From positions 1-36,166 of the forward strand of contig JAADDW010000012.1 of the NCBI GenBank assembly GCA_013153715.1: DNA of 36,166 nucleotides, read 5' to 3'. Below the pieces are notes generated by a model. The model was given only the letters and a program-made list of their open reading frames with translations. It was not told where the DNA came from and searched no databases. Position numbers and translations under genes: made by a program. Shown here piece after piece: positions 17,331 to 25,229 of the stretch (position 1 is its first letter; every line of letters begins with the position of its first letter). This DNA comes from Campylobacterota bacterium. Its GTDB lineage: Bacteria; Campylobacterota; Campylobacteria; Campylobacterales; Nitratiruptoraceae.

Positions 17331-20300
17331 CTCTCTCCTATCAGCTTCTCGATCTTCTCTTTGAAAAACTCTTTCTGGATAATATTCTGGATCACATCAT
17401 CGTAATAGTTTCGCTCCGTTGAGGGGAGCTCTGCCAGAGGGAATTCGGGCTCTATGAGGAGGACCAGCTTCATATGGGGATACCGCTCCTTCAGCTGGTA
17501 GATTTTGTGGAAGTTGTAGTGGTCCGAATCTCTGTCGATAAAGAGGAGACGGTACTTTCTCTTCTCCAGTCGGGAGAGCATATCTTCCAGATCGAGGGCC
17601 ATATCGACCCTGTATCCCAGGGAGCGGAGGACATTGGCGAAGAGTTTATTCTCCAGGGGGCTCTTCTTCAGCAGGAGAATATCGTAGTCATACTCCTCAT
17701 CTTTCGGGCCCTCCTGGAGCTTCTCCACGATCTCCTTTTCGGGATCGCTGTAGTAGATCTTGTCTGGGAGGAAGGCCTTGAGAATTGTAACAATATCACT
17801 CCTGTTGATCGGCTTCGTAATGTACTCGTCGAACCCCTTCTGCATGAACCGCTCCCGATCCCCCTTGAGGGCGTGGGCGGTCAAGGCGATGATGGGCGTC
17901 GGAACCAGATGCATCTCCTTCTCGTAGAGATGGATCTCCTGCATCGCTTCGACCCCATCCTTGACGGGCATCTGAATATCCATGAAGACAATATCATACC
18001 TCCCCTGTTTGAACTTCTCAATGGCCTCCTGTCCATCGTCGGCTATATCGACCTCCAGGCCCAGATCCTCCAGGGTCTTCTTGATCAGCTTCTGGTTGAT
18101 GGAGTTGTCCTCCACTACCAGGGCCTTCGCCTTGAATTTGGGGTTTCGGGTGCTGGCCAGTATGGTCACCTTCTTCTCGATGGACTGAACATTCTGGAGG
18201 TAGAATTCGAGGAGCTGGATCAACTTCGTATAGTTGACGGGCTCATAGATATTTTTGATGATCTTGCTCAGGAGCTCCTCGATCCTCTTCTTGTAGGTCA
18301 CCTTGCAGATGAGGGCTACAGCGATCTTGTTGATGTAGAAGCTCTTGATCTGGGGCTCCTTGACATAGTCGTAATCCAAGAGGAGGAAGTTGAACTCCTT
18401 GGCCCGCTTGGAGAGTCTCTCCGGATCGCTCTCCACCTCCAATCGGACTCCGAAGAACTCCATATACTCCTTCAGAAAGCCGTTCTGCCTCTTGGGGTGG
18501 TCCGGATTCTCATAGAAGAGGACCGAAATTCCGCTGAAGCGGTCTCTATAGCTCTCTGTGAGGGCAGGGATCTCCTCCAGCTCCAGGGTGAAGTAGAAGT
18601 GGCTTCCCTTCCCCTCCTCACTCTCCATCTGGAGCCTCCCTCCCATCAATTTGATGAACTCACTGGAGATGGTCAGGCCGAGACCTGTCCCCCCATACTT
18701 TCGGGTCACCGAAATATCGGCCTGGCTGAAGGCCTCAAATATCTTCTCCTGCTTATCCTCCGGAATACCTATCCCCGTGTCCCGGACATGGAACTCCACA
18801 ATGGCGTAGGATCCCTTATTCCCCTTCTTCCTAATTTCGACGACAACCTCTCCGCCCTTGTTGGTGAATTTGATGGCGTTGGAGATAAGGTTGATGAGGA
18901 CCTCTTTGATCTTGGTCGGATCCCCCTTGAGGGGCTTCTCCAGATTGGGATCGACGAAGAGGGCCAGATCGATATTCTTCTCGGCGGCCTTGGGAGCATA
19001 GACCTCAACGGCGTTCTCAAAGGTCTCAATAGGCTCAAAGACAACACTCTCCAACTCGATCTTGTTGCTCTCTATCTTGGCTATATCCAAGATGTTGTTG
19101 ATAATCTCCATCAGGTTCTCGGAGCTCTTCTCGATGATCTGGACAAACTCCCTCTGCTCCTCGTTGAGGTCCGTATGTTTCAGGAGATCTGTAAAGCCCA
19201 TGATCCCGTTGAGGGGGGTCCTGATCTCATGGCTCATATTGGCCAGGAACATACTCTTGGCTTTGTTGGCCTCTTCAGCCGCCTCTTTGGACTCCTCAAT
19301 CCGCTCCAAGGCCTTTTGGAGGAGTTCATAGGCCCTGTTAATCCCCTCAATAGTGTCGAAGTTGATCGATCTGATCATGAGCTGATCATCTTCCTCCAGG
19401 GCCACCTTCTTGAAGATCTCCTCCAACTTTCCTATTGTGAGCTCAAACTCCTTTCTGAAGAGGTAGCTGTAGATCAAGAGGATCAGGGAGACGAGGAGGA
19501 GGGAGCCAAAGAGGGAGAGGGCCACCAGGTTGAAGTGGCTCCTCTCCCTGTCCAGGGCGATAATCTCCCTGATAACCTTGGGGGCCGCCGAGGAGAGCTC
19601 CTCTATCTTCCTATCATTCACCTTGAGCCAGAGATCGAGGGGAACCCTCTTCCCCTCGGCTATCTGACTCCTGAGGGAGCGGAGCTCCTCATAGGTCTTC
19701 ACAAACCCCTTACTCCCACGGAGCCCCTCGACAAAGGTCTGCCACTTGGGGGAGAGGGGAGGCATATCGAGGATTATGTCCGACTTGGAGAGGTAGGAGA
19801 GCCAGATCCCTTTGGCCTCCCTGGAGAGTTCCTTCCCCTTGGCAAGGAAGGGGGCGATGAAGCCCTCCTCTAGAGAGCTATACTCCATACTCTCTACAAT
19901 CCCCAGGTGGAGGGTGTGGTATCTGAGGAGTTCCCCCTCCTTCACCTTCTGGGCCAGCCTCTCCAGGAGGCTTAGGAGAGAGGAAGTGGCGGCATTTGTA
20001 TAGAGACCGTAGGCTATATTTTTGAGGCTATCATTCCTTTTGATGCTCTTGTCCCTGGCAATACGGATAATGGAGAGGTTACTCACAAGGGTTGGATACT
20101 CTTTGGAGAACTGCTCCTTGATCTGGCGGAGATGGAGGTCGCTCTTCTCGAAGGCCCGCTCCAACTCCTTTCGGTCCACAACTCCGCTGAGATGGAGAAT
20201 AGCCAGAGTCCGCTCCCGACCCAGAGCCTTAATGGCCCGATCCACCAGAGCCATTTTGGTATCGATCTTCAGAGCCTCCTGACTCCGGAGATACTCTGTG

Positions 20301-20383
20301 AGAAAGTGGTAGAGCCCCAAGCCGCTCAAAAGGGTGAGGAGGAGTATGGGGAGGAGGGTTGTGAGGGCTAACTTCCTTTTCAT
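17327..20383 (-). CDS. Hybrid sensor histidine kinase: NIT-like sensor, HisKA-HATPase, three receiver-like modules
   Basis: This 1018-residue membrane kinase has a helix at about 7-29, a large periplasmic all-helical region (30-285) that resembles nitrate/nitrite-type NIT sensor domains, and a second helix at about 286-308. A linker coiled coil leads to HisKA with H385 ([12 protein letters not shown]) and HATPase_c with N502, DTGIGI at 535-540 and GGTGLGL. Then come a receiver-like module (about 617-730, D670 in LLLDYD but no acidic pair), a complete receiver (751-870: E758/D759, D802, T835, K857), and a third receiver-like module (about 900-1015, D950 but Lys-Lys where the acidic pair should be). 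The gene lies 3 bases after the PAS-Hpt gene. NIT-like is my reading of helix pattern and RERT/IR motifs; the ligand is unknown. Confidence 0.9.
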   Translation of the reverse strand: MKRKLALTTLLPILLLTLLSGLGLYHFLTEYLRSQEALKIDTKMALVDRAIKALGRERTLAILHLSGVVDRKELERAFEKSDLHLRQIKEQFSKEYPTLVSNLSIIRIARDKSIKRNDSLKNIAYGLYTNAATSSLLSLLERLAQKVKEGELLRYHTLHLGIVESMEYSSLEEGFIAPFLAKGKELSREAKGIWLSYLSKSDIILDMPPLSPKWQTFVEGLRGSKGFVKTYEELRSLRSQIAEGKRVPLDLWLKVNDRKIEELSSAAPKVIREIIALDRERSHFNLVALSLFGSLLLVSLILLIYSYLFRKEFELTIGKLEEIFKKVALEEDDQLMIRSINFDTIEGINRAYELLQKALERIEESKEAAEEANKAKSMFLANMSHEIRTPLNGIMGFTDLLKHTDLNEEQREFVQIIEKSSENLMEIINNILDIAKIESNKIELESVVFEPIETFENAVEVYAPKAAEKNIDLALFVDPNLEKPLKGDPTKIKEVLINLISNAIKFTNKGGEVVVEIRKKGNKGSYAIVEFHVRDTGIGIPEDKQEKIFEAFSQADISVTRKYGGTGLGLTISSEFIKLMGGRLQMESEEGKGSHFYFTLELEEIPALTESYRDRFSGISVLFYENPDHPKRQNGFLKEYMEFFGVRLEVESDPERLSKRAKEFNFLLLDYDYVKEPQIKSFYINKIAVALICKVTYKKRIEELLSKIIKNIYEPVNYTKLIQLLEFYLQNVQSIEKKVTILASTRNPKFKAKALVVEDNSINQKLIKKTLEDLGLEVDIADDGQEAIEKFKQGRYDIVFMDIQMPVKDGVEAMQEIHLYEKEMHLVPTPIIALTAHALKGDRERFMQKGFDEYITKPINRSDIVTILKAFLPDKIYYSDPEKEIVEKLQEGPKDEEYDYDILLLKKSPLENKLFANVLRSLGYRVDMALDLEDMLSRLEKRKYRLLFIDRDSDHYNFHKIYQLKERYPHMKLVLLIEPEFPLAELPSTERNYYDDVIQNIIQKEFFKEKIEKLIGER

Positions 20384-20386
20384 CTA

Positions 20387-21865
20387 CTATCCTTGTATCT
20401 CTTTCAAGCTATTTTCCAAGGAGAGAATGGCCTCATCGAGTTGCTGGGCAAGATAGTTGTCCAGGGGGTAGTTGGTGATGAGATTGTTGAGGAGGAGGAC
20501 AAGGTTGCTCAGCCGCATACTCTCGGCGACACTCTTGAGCTGTCTCGCCTTTTTCAGGAACTGCTCCCTCTTCATCTTCACAGAGCGGAGGGTCTTCAAC
20601 TCGATGAGGAGATCCTCCAGTATCTCGATAAAATCCCTCTTATCGATCTGAATGAGGTCCAGAGCCTCCCTCAAATCCTGGGCTGTGACCAGAAAGGGGT
20701 TGGGTTCCCGCTTCAGCTCCTCCAGATCCTGGAGACACCGCTTCACAAGATCGGGATTCTGGTTGATGCTCACCTCATCGAGATATTTGGCACACTCCTG
20801 GAGGTAGAGATTTCTTGCGAAGGAGGCCAACTTATGGAGCTCCGCATAGTTGTTATAGGCGAGGTTGATCTTAATCTCGTTGATGAGCTCCCTCAAATAG
20901 CTCTGGTACTCTTCAAAGGAGAGCCCCAACTCCTTGGTAGCCCTCTCAATATATTGGGGTTTGACAACTTTGGTGGAGGGATCGATGGGGGAGCAGTGGC
21001 TCGGGAGTTCTCCATCGCCTCCCAAGGATGGAGGGGGGCTCTTGAGTTCCACCTTCCCCTTCACCTCGACCCCCAACTCCTGGGCCAAAAAGAGGATATA
21101 GCTGTAAAACTCCTTCAATATCTCTACCAGCTCCTCCAACCTCTCCTTCCCCGTACTCCGTGAGAGTATCTCCTGGGCAGGTTTGAGGCGGAGGTTGGTA
21201 CTCACCCCCCTCAGGGTGTGGATAATGTTCTTAATGGTCTTTATATCTCCGGCTTCAATGGCCCCATTGAGTTGGTCCAGACTCTCAAGGGCGTGCTGGA
21301 TATACTCCTGGACAAACTCCTTGACTATCTTCTCCTCAAGATCCAGCTCCTCTCCGATCTGGGCCAGATTGGGTCTCTCAAACTCCTTGGGCTCTATGGT
21401 AATCGAGGAACATGGGGGAGGCGGAGCTCCACCCCCCTCTACCTCCTCCCTCCTCTCCCGGTAGGGAGAGGGTGGAGGGGTGGTCCGCTCTTCGTCGGCG
21501 GGGAAGAGACACTCATTGAATGTGTTGGGCTCCAAGGTGATGAGGTAGTAGCTTCTCCCCTCTATCCCGTTGAGAATACTGATATTGACAAAGACCTCTA
21601 TCTCCCCCCCATCCCGTCTCTGGACGATGGCTCGGTGGGTCACTGTCGAATTGGTGAGGCAGTAATCGATCCAGTGGAAGCTCTTGAACTCATGGACATA
21701 GCCGGACCGCTTCACAAAGAGTTGGGCGATGTCGTAGTACCCCCTCTTGAACTCCTCGATGGAGCGAAACCCCAACATCTCTAGGGTCTTGTCACTGATA
21801 GCTATTAACCGCTTGTGCTCATCGTAGAGAACCACCGATCCACCTTCCTCGCTTTCTTCATTCAC
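20387..21865 (-). CDS. PAS domain protein with two Hpt-like phosphotransfer domains
   Basis: The 492-residue protein begins with a PAS-like domain (about 11-112: LYDEHKRLIAISDKTLEMLGF through YYLITLEPN). A Pro/Gly-rich linker (127-152) leads to an Hpt-like helical bundle with H216 (IIHTLRGVSTNLRL). A second Pro-rich linker (about 277-297) is followed by another bundle with a candidate H344 (ELHKLASFARNL). The C-terminus is helical. No kinase or receiver domain is present, so it is a candidate phosphorelay intermediate for the kinase encoded 3 bases downstream. The start is uncertain: GTG at 21865 has no Shine-Dalgarno and follows an AT-rich -10-like stretch, while GTG at 21835 has GAGGAAGG upstream and starts just before the PAS domain. 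The second Hpt is less certain than the first. Confidence 0.8.
   Translation of the reverse strand: MNEESEEGGSVVLYDEHKRLIAISDKTLEMLGFRSIEEFKRGYYDIAQLFVKRSGYVHEFKSFHWIDYCLTNSTVTHRAIVQRRDGGEIEVFVNISILNGIEGRSYYLITLEPNTFNECLFPADEERTTPPPSPYRERREEVEGGGAPPPPCSSITIEPKEFERPNLAQIGEELDLEEKIVKEFVQEYIQHALESLDQLNGAIEAGDIKTIKNIIHTLRGVSTNLRLKPAQEILSRSTGKERLEELVEILKEFYSYILFLAQELGVEVKGKVELKSPPPSLGGDGELPSHCSPIDPSTKVVKPQYIERATKELGLSFEEYQSYLRELINEIKINLAYNNYAELHKLASFARNLYLQECAKYLDEVSINQNPDLVKRCLQDLEELKREPNPFLVTAQDLREALDLIQIDKRDFIEILEDLLIELKTLRSVKMKREQFLKKARQLKSVAESMRLSNLVLLLNNLITNYPLDNYLAQQLDEAILSLENSLKEIQG
21010..21033. repeat. Palindrome within the second Pro-rich linker of the PAS-Hpt gene
   Basis: CTCCATC (21010-21016) and GATGGAG (21027-21033) form a 7-bp stem with a 10-base loop, flanked by further C/G-rich bases. 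In the coding frame this is the linker read as SPPPSLGGDGELPS, between the two Hpt-like domains. It resembles short REP-like palindromes in composition only; no copy number can be judged from one window. Confidence 0.45.
21452..21471. repeat. REP-like palindrome within the first Pro-rich linker of the PAS-Hpt gene
   Basis: CCTCTCCC (21452-21459) and GGGAGAGG (21464-21471) pair perfectly around a GGTA loop. The stem can extend through flanking C/G-rich bases: about 21430-21441 can pair with about 21473-21484, since one side carries a CCACCCC-type run and the other GGGGTGG. It encodes the linker around TPPPSPYRERREEVEGGG between the PAS and the first Hpt domain. The composition and C-rich/G-rich arms are those of repetitive extragenic palindromes, but here it is inside a gene and in frame. 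Confidence 0.5.
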
Positions 21866-21934
21866 AAAATAATATTATTACATAAAAAATCTAAAGCTTT
21901 TTTAAACCAGAGAGGGGACTCTCCTCAGAAACGG

Positions 21935-22396
21935 TCAGTGGCGGCGGATCTCTCTCCTCCCCCCTTCGCCCCTATTTCTCCTAATCGCCTCCTTGATCTT
22001 CTCAAAGAGTTCTGGAAAGTTCTCTGAACTGGGGAAATTTCCTGTGGCCCACTCTTCATAACTCTCCTCCCACCTCTCTCTCCCACTCTTCTCCTCTGGA
22101 GGGAGAAATTTGGCGTAGGCCCTGATCTGCTCTATTTCGATATGGCGACACACTTTGTACCGCTCTCTCAGGAGGGTTAAAAGATCTTTTATCAGTTTTT
22201 TATTATAATTGATTTCCATTACGAAACCGGGGTGCTTGAAGACAAAGTAGAGCGTCCTGTTCCGTCGGTAGAGGTAGAGGGTCATCTCCTGGAAGATGGG
22301 GGGGAGGAGTTTCAGGAGTTTATGGAAACATCTCTGTTCAAAGAAAGGGGAAGGATCTTTAAAAAGATGGGTAAATATGGTCTTTGGGTGTTTCAT
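21935..22396 (-). CDS. DciA/DUF721 family protein (replicative helicase operator)
   Basis: The 153-residue protein has the DciA (DUF721) pattern: an N-terminal helix, then LLPPIFQEMTLYLYRRNRTLYFVFKHPGFVMEINYNKKLIKDLL, which corresponds to the conserved beta-sheet/helix core in Campylobacterota homologues. The C-terminus is charged and probably disordered. DciA proteins load or regulate DnaB helicase in bacteria without DnaC. The only in-frame start is the ATG at 22396, because a stop (TGA) lies 12 bases upstream. It has no Shine-Dalgarno; instead an extended -10 promoter sits 6 bases upstream, so the mRNA is probably leaderless. The first 30 bases overlap the opposing lipoprotein gene. Confidence 0.82.
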   Translation of the reverse strand: MKHPKTIFTHLFKDPSPFFEQRCFHKLLKLLPPIFQEMTLYLYRRNRTLYFVFKHPGFVMEINYNKKLIKDLLTLLRERYKVCRHIEIEQIRAYAKFLPPEEKSGRERWEESYEEWATGNFPSSENFPELFEKIKEAIRRNRGEGGRREIRRH

Positions 22397-22477
22397 ATCG
22401 TAATTATATCAATTTTTCTCACTGGGTGCGGGTACAAGGCAGATCCGTACTATGAGAAGAGAGAGGTCCGAAAGTGA
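22367..22477 (+). CDS. Small lipoprotein (36 residues), LptM-like
   Basis: The predicted product has a hydrophobic signal (LWVFHIVIISIFLTG) ending in the lipobox L-T-G-C, then CGYKADPYYEKREVRK as a very short mature lipoprotein. The CGxKxxxY pattern right after the lipidated cysteine recalls LptM/YifL-type peptides that assist LptD; an LptD gene lies at 28895, though not adjacent. Its stop overlaps the nadB GTG start as GTGA, which supports translation. The ATG at 22367 has only a distant AAGGA; a GTG at 22388 would leave too short a signal. The 5' end overlaps dciA on the other strand. LptM homology is a suggestion only. Confidence 0.6.
   Translation: MGKYGLWVFHIVIISIFLTGCGYKADPYYEKREVRK
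22403..22411 (-). promoter_or_regulatory. Extended -10 promoter of dciA, giving a leaderless transcript
   Basis: On the minus strand the bases read TGATATAAT, a TGn extension joined to a perfect TATAAT. Only six bases (TACGAT) separate it from the dciA ATG, so initiation at the usual 6-8 bases downstream would start on the A of the ATG. No -35 is evident, as expected for extended -10 promoters. The site lies inside the coding region of the opposing lipoprotein gene. Confidence 0.6.
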
Positions 22478-23910
22478 TCTACGACTATCTCATAGTCGGT
22501 TCAGGTGTGGCCGGGCTCTATGCCAGCCTCAATATTCCTCCCTCCTACTCTGTCCTCATTCTCTCCAAGGAGCCGATCTGGGAGTGCAATACCTTCTTTG
22601 CCCAGGGGGGGATCAGTACGGCTGTCGATGAGGACGACATCCCCCTCCATATCGCCGACACAATGAGGGCCGGCGCCGGCCTCTGCGATCCGGAGGCTGT
22701 CGAAATTCTCTCCCGCAACTCCATACTGGTCATCAACGATCTCATGGAGAGAGGGTTCCAATTTGACCGAGACGAAGAAGGAAATCTCCTCTTCACCAAA
22801 GAGGCCGCCCACTCCAGGGCCCGAATTCTCCACGCTGGAGGAGATGCGACAGGGAGGGAGCTCCACCGCTTCCTCCTCTCCCAGAGCCACGGAACTCTCA
22901 TAGATGGAGTGACCGTTGTCGACCTGCTGGTGGAGGGGGAGTACTGCCACGGCGTCACAATCCAGCGGGGCTCCACCAGGGAGAACATCTACGGGAGGAA
23001 GATCCTCCTGGCCTCTGGAGGGGTCGGCTCCATCTACGAATACCATACCAACTCCAAAAAGATCAGCGCCGATATTCAGGGGATCGCCCTCCTCAGGGGG
23101 CTCCCCTTGAGGGATATGGAGTTCACCCAGTTCCACCCCACCGTCTTCGTCCACAGCAAACGGGCCCGGAAATATCTCCTCACCGAAGCCCTTCGGGGAG
23201 AGGGGGCGACGGTCATCGACGAGAGGGGGAGGCGGTTCCTCTTCGACTACGATCCCCAGGGAGAGCTGGCCCCTCGGGACATTGTGGCCAGGGCCATCTA
23301 CCGCCACCAGAGGGAGGGCCACAAGGTCTATCTCTCCTTCGAGAACTTCAGTGAAGAGTTCTTCAAGAAGCGGTTCCCCACAATCTACATGGTCTTCAGA
23401 AATCTAGGCTTCAGGGTCCCCCAGGAACGGGTCCCCATCTCCCCAGCCTTCCACTTCATGATGGGGGGAATTGAGGTGGACACCTTCTCACGGGTCAAGG
23501 GGTTCGCCAACCTCTACGCCATCGGTGAACTGGCCTGTACAGGGGTCCACGGAGCCAACAGGTTGGCCTCCAACTCCCTCCTGGAGGGGCTGGTCTTCTC
23601 CAAGAGGGCCATCGAGGATACCCTCTTTCGGGAGCTCCACTTCCAGCCCAAGGAGTTCCCCCTTCCCGATCTCCACCTCGTCCAAGAGGGAGATGACCAG
23701 AGGAAGAGGGAGCTCCGCCACACAATGTGGCAGAAGGTCGGAATTATCAGGAACAGGAGGGAGCTGGAGGAGGCAAAAGAGGAGGTCCAGGCAATGCTGG
23801 ATCGGCCCGTGGGCCACCTCCTCAAACTGAGGGCCCTCACGGCACAATCCATTATCGAAGGGGCGTTGGCCCGGAGAGAATCGATAGGTGCACACTACAT
23901 CGAAGCGTAA
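22474..23910 (+). CDS. nadB: L-aspartate oxidase
   Basis: NadB oxidises aspartate to iminoaspartate for NAD synthesis. The 478-residue flavoprotein has the FAD motif VGSGVAGLYASL near the N-terminus, the NTFFAQGGISTAV motif, the ATGREL and LASGGVGSIYEYHTN stretches, FTQFHPT, and the C-terminal CTGVHGANRLASNSLLEGLVF signature. Length is a little short of the ~530 residues of E. coli NadB, with a reduced helical C-terminal part. It starts at a GTG overlapping the lipoprotein stop, with GAGAGG upstream. No nadA or nadC is in the window. Confidence 0.95.
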   Translation: MIYDYLIVGSGVAGLYASLNIPPSYSVLILSKEPIWECNTFFAQGGISTAVDEDDIPLHIADTMRAGAGLCDPEAVEILSRNSILVINDLMERGFQFDRDEEGNLLFTKEAAHSRARILHAGGDATGRELHRFLLSQSHGTLIDGVTVVDLLVEGEYCHGVTIQRGSTRENIYGRKILLASGGVGSIYEYHTNSKKISADIQGIALLRGLPLRDMEFTQFHPTVFVHSKRARKYLLTEALRGEGATVIDERGRRFLFDYDPQGELAPRDIVARAIYRHQREGHKVYLSFENFSEEFFKKRFPTIYMVFRNLGFRVPQERVPISPAFHFMMGGIEVDTFSRVKGFANLYAIGELACTGVHGANRLASNSLLEGLVFSKRAIEDTLFRELHFQPKEFPLPDLHLVQEGDDQRKRELRHTMWQKVGIIRNRRELEEAKEEVQAMLDRPVGHLLKLRALTAQSIIEGALARRESIGAHYIEA

Positions 23911-23919
23911 GGAGTCTAA

Positions 23920-25218
23920 ATGCACGGAGATTTGACAACAACTTGGGTCGGGATCGTCGATCTCATTATCTTCATCATAGGGTACTACTTCATAGCGGCC
24001 GAAGAGAAGTTCCATATGAACAAGGCCAAACCGGCCCTCCTCATCGGTACCCTCATGTTCATGCTCCTCGGAGTCTACTACGCCATCAATGGTCTCGATC
24101 CGGAACCTCTCCACAACGAGATGGAGCACCTGATCCTGGAGATCGCCGAGATCTTCTTCTTCCTCTTCGTGGCTATGACCTATATCGAGACCCTCATCGA
24201 GCGCCATGTCTTCGATGTTCTCAAATACAAACTGGTCTCCAGAGGGTATAGCTACAAGAAGCTCTTCTGGATCACAGGGGCCATCGCCTTCTGGCTCTCC
24301 CCTGTAGCCGACAACTTGACGACGGCCCTCATCCTCTCGACGGTTCTCTTCACTATCGACAAGACCAACAACCAATTTCTGGTCCCTGGAGCCATCAATA
24401 TTGTCGTTGCCGCCAACGCAGGTGGTGCCTGGTCCCCCTTCGGCGATATTACAACCCTCATGGCTTGGACTGCCGGTAAGGGAGAGTTTATCGACTTCCT
24501 CTACCTCTTCATTCCTGCCGCCGCAGGGTGGGTCTTGACAGCGTGGCTCCTGGCCCGCTTCGTCCCAGACGGAGAACCCCACTTCGACGCCACCCTCCCC
24601 CCTGCCGAACTGAAACCGGGGGCCAAAGTGGTCATCTGGCTCGGAGTCTTCACCATCTTCATCGCCGTCGTGGGACACCAGTTCTTCCACTTCCCAGCTA
24701 TGTGGGGCATGATGTTCGGTCTCGCCCTCCTCAAAATGTACTCCTACTTCCACCGCCGCAAAAACCAACATGACCATTTCGATGTCTATGTCAATATGAA
24801 GAATGTGGAGAACGATACCCTCCTCTTCTTCTTCGGGATATTGAGTGCCGTCGGTGCCCTCCACTATCTGGGCTATCTGGAGTACATCGTCAAACTCTAC
24901 GACATCATCGGCCCCACCGCAGGAAATATCGGAGTTGGATTTATCTCTGCCATTGTTGACAATGTCCCCGTCATGAGCGCCATTTTGAAGGCCAACCCGC
25001 CCATGGGCCTCGACCAGTGGCTCCTCGTCACTCTCACAGCCGGAATTGGAGGGAGCCTCATCAGCTTTGGGAGTGCCGCCGGTGTCGGTGTCATGGGGCG
25101 GCTCCGAGGGATCTACACCTTCGGCGCCCATATGCGGTATGCGTGGACCGTCCTGGCAGGCTATATCCTCTCCATCATCCTATGGTATATTCAATTTGAG
25201 ATCTTGGGTCTCTACTAA
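23920..25218 (+). CDS. nhaD: NhaD-type Na+/H+ antiporter
   Basis: The 432-residue membrane protein has about 11-12 hydrophobic helices and belongs to the ion transporter superfamily as NhaD. Typical segments are FWLSPVADNLTTALILSTVL, the AANAGGAWSPFGDITTLMAW region, and near the C-terminus VGFISAIVDNVPVMSAI and GSLISFGSAAGVGVMG. The paired DN motifs (ADNLTT and VDNVPV) are the charged sites for cation exchange. The start has TAAGGAG upstream. It would expel Na+ using the proton gradient. Its neighbours nadB and guaA suggest no specific link. Confidence 0.93.
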   Translation: MHGDLTTTWVGIVDLIIFIIGYYFIAAEEKFHMNKAKPALLIGTLMFMLLGVYYAINGLDPEPLHNEMEHLILEIAEIFFFLFVAMTYIETLIERHVFDVLKYKLVSRGYSYKKLFWITGAIAFWLSPVADNLTTALILSTVLFTIDKTNNQFLVPGAINIVVAANAGGAWSPFGDITTLMAWTAGKGEFIDFLYLFIPAAAGWVLTAWLLARFVPDGEPHFDATLPPAELKPGAKVVIWLGVFTIFIAVVGHQFFHFPAMWGMMFGLALLKMYSYFHRRKNQHDHFDVYVNMKNVENDTLLFFFGILSAVGALHYLGYLEYIVKLYDIIGPTAGNIGVGFISAIVDNVPVMSAILKANPPMGLDQWLLVTLTAGIGGSLISFGSAAGVGVMGRLRGIYTFGAHMRYAWTVLAGYILSIILWYIQFEILGLY

Positions 25219-25229
25219 AAAGGAGATAG

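Noticed and set aside
17474-19873. An open frame of about 800 codons on the plus strand opposite the hybrid kinase, and similar long antisense frames opposite asnB, accC, trkH, nhaD and pnp.
   Set aside because: They lie opposite genes with clear domain content. They arise because TTA, CTA and TCA codons are rare in the real genes, and their translations are low-complexity (Leu/Gly/Glu/Asp-rich) without recognisable motifs.
21866-21934. Possible intrinsic terminator between dciA and the PAS-Hpt gene (GAGAG-TCCC-CTCTC on the minus strand).
   Set aside because: The stem is only 5 bp and is followed by TTTAAAAAAG rather than a run of T, so it is not convincing.
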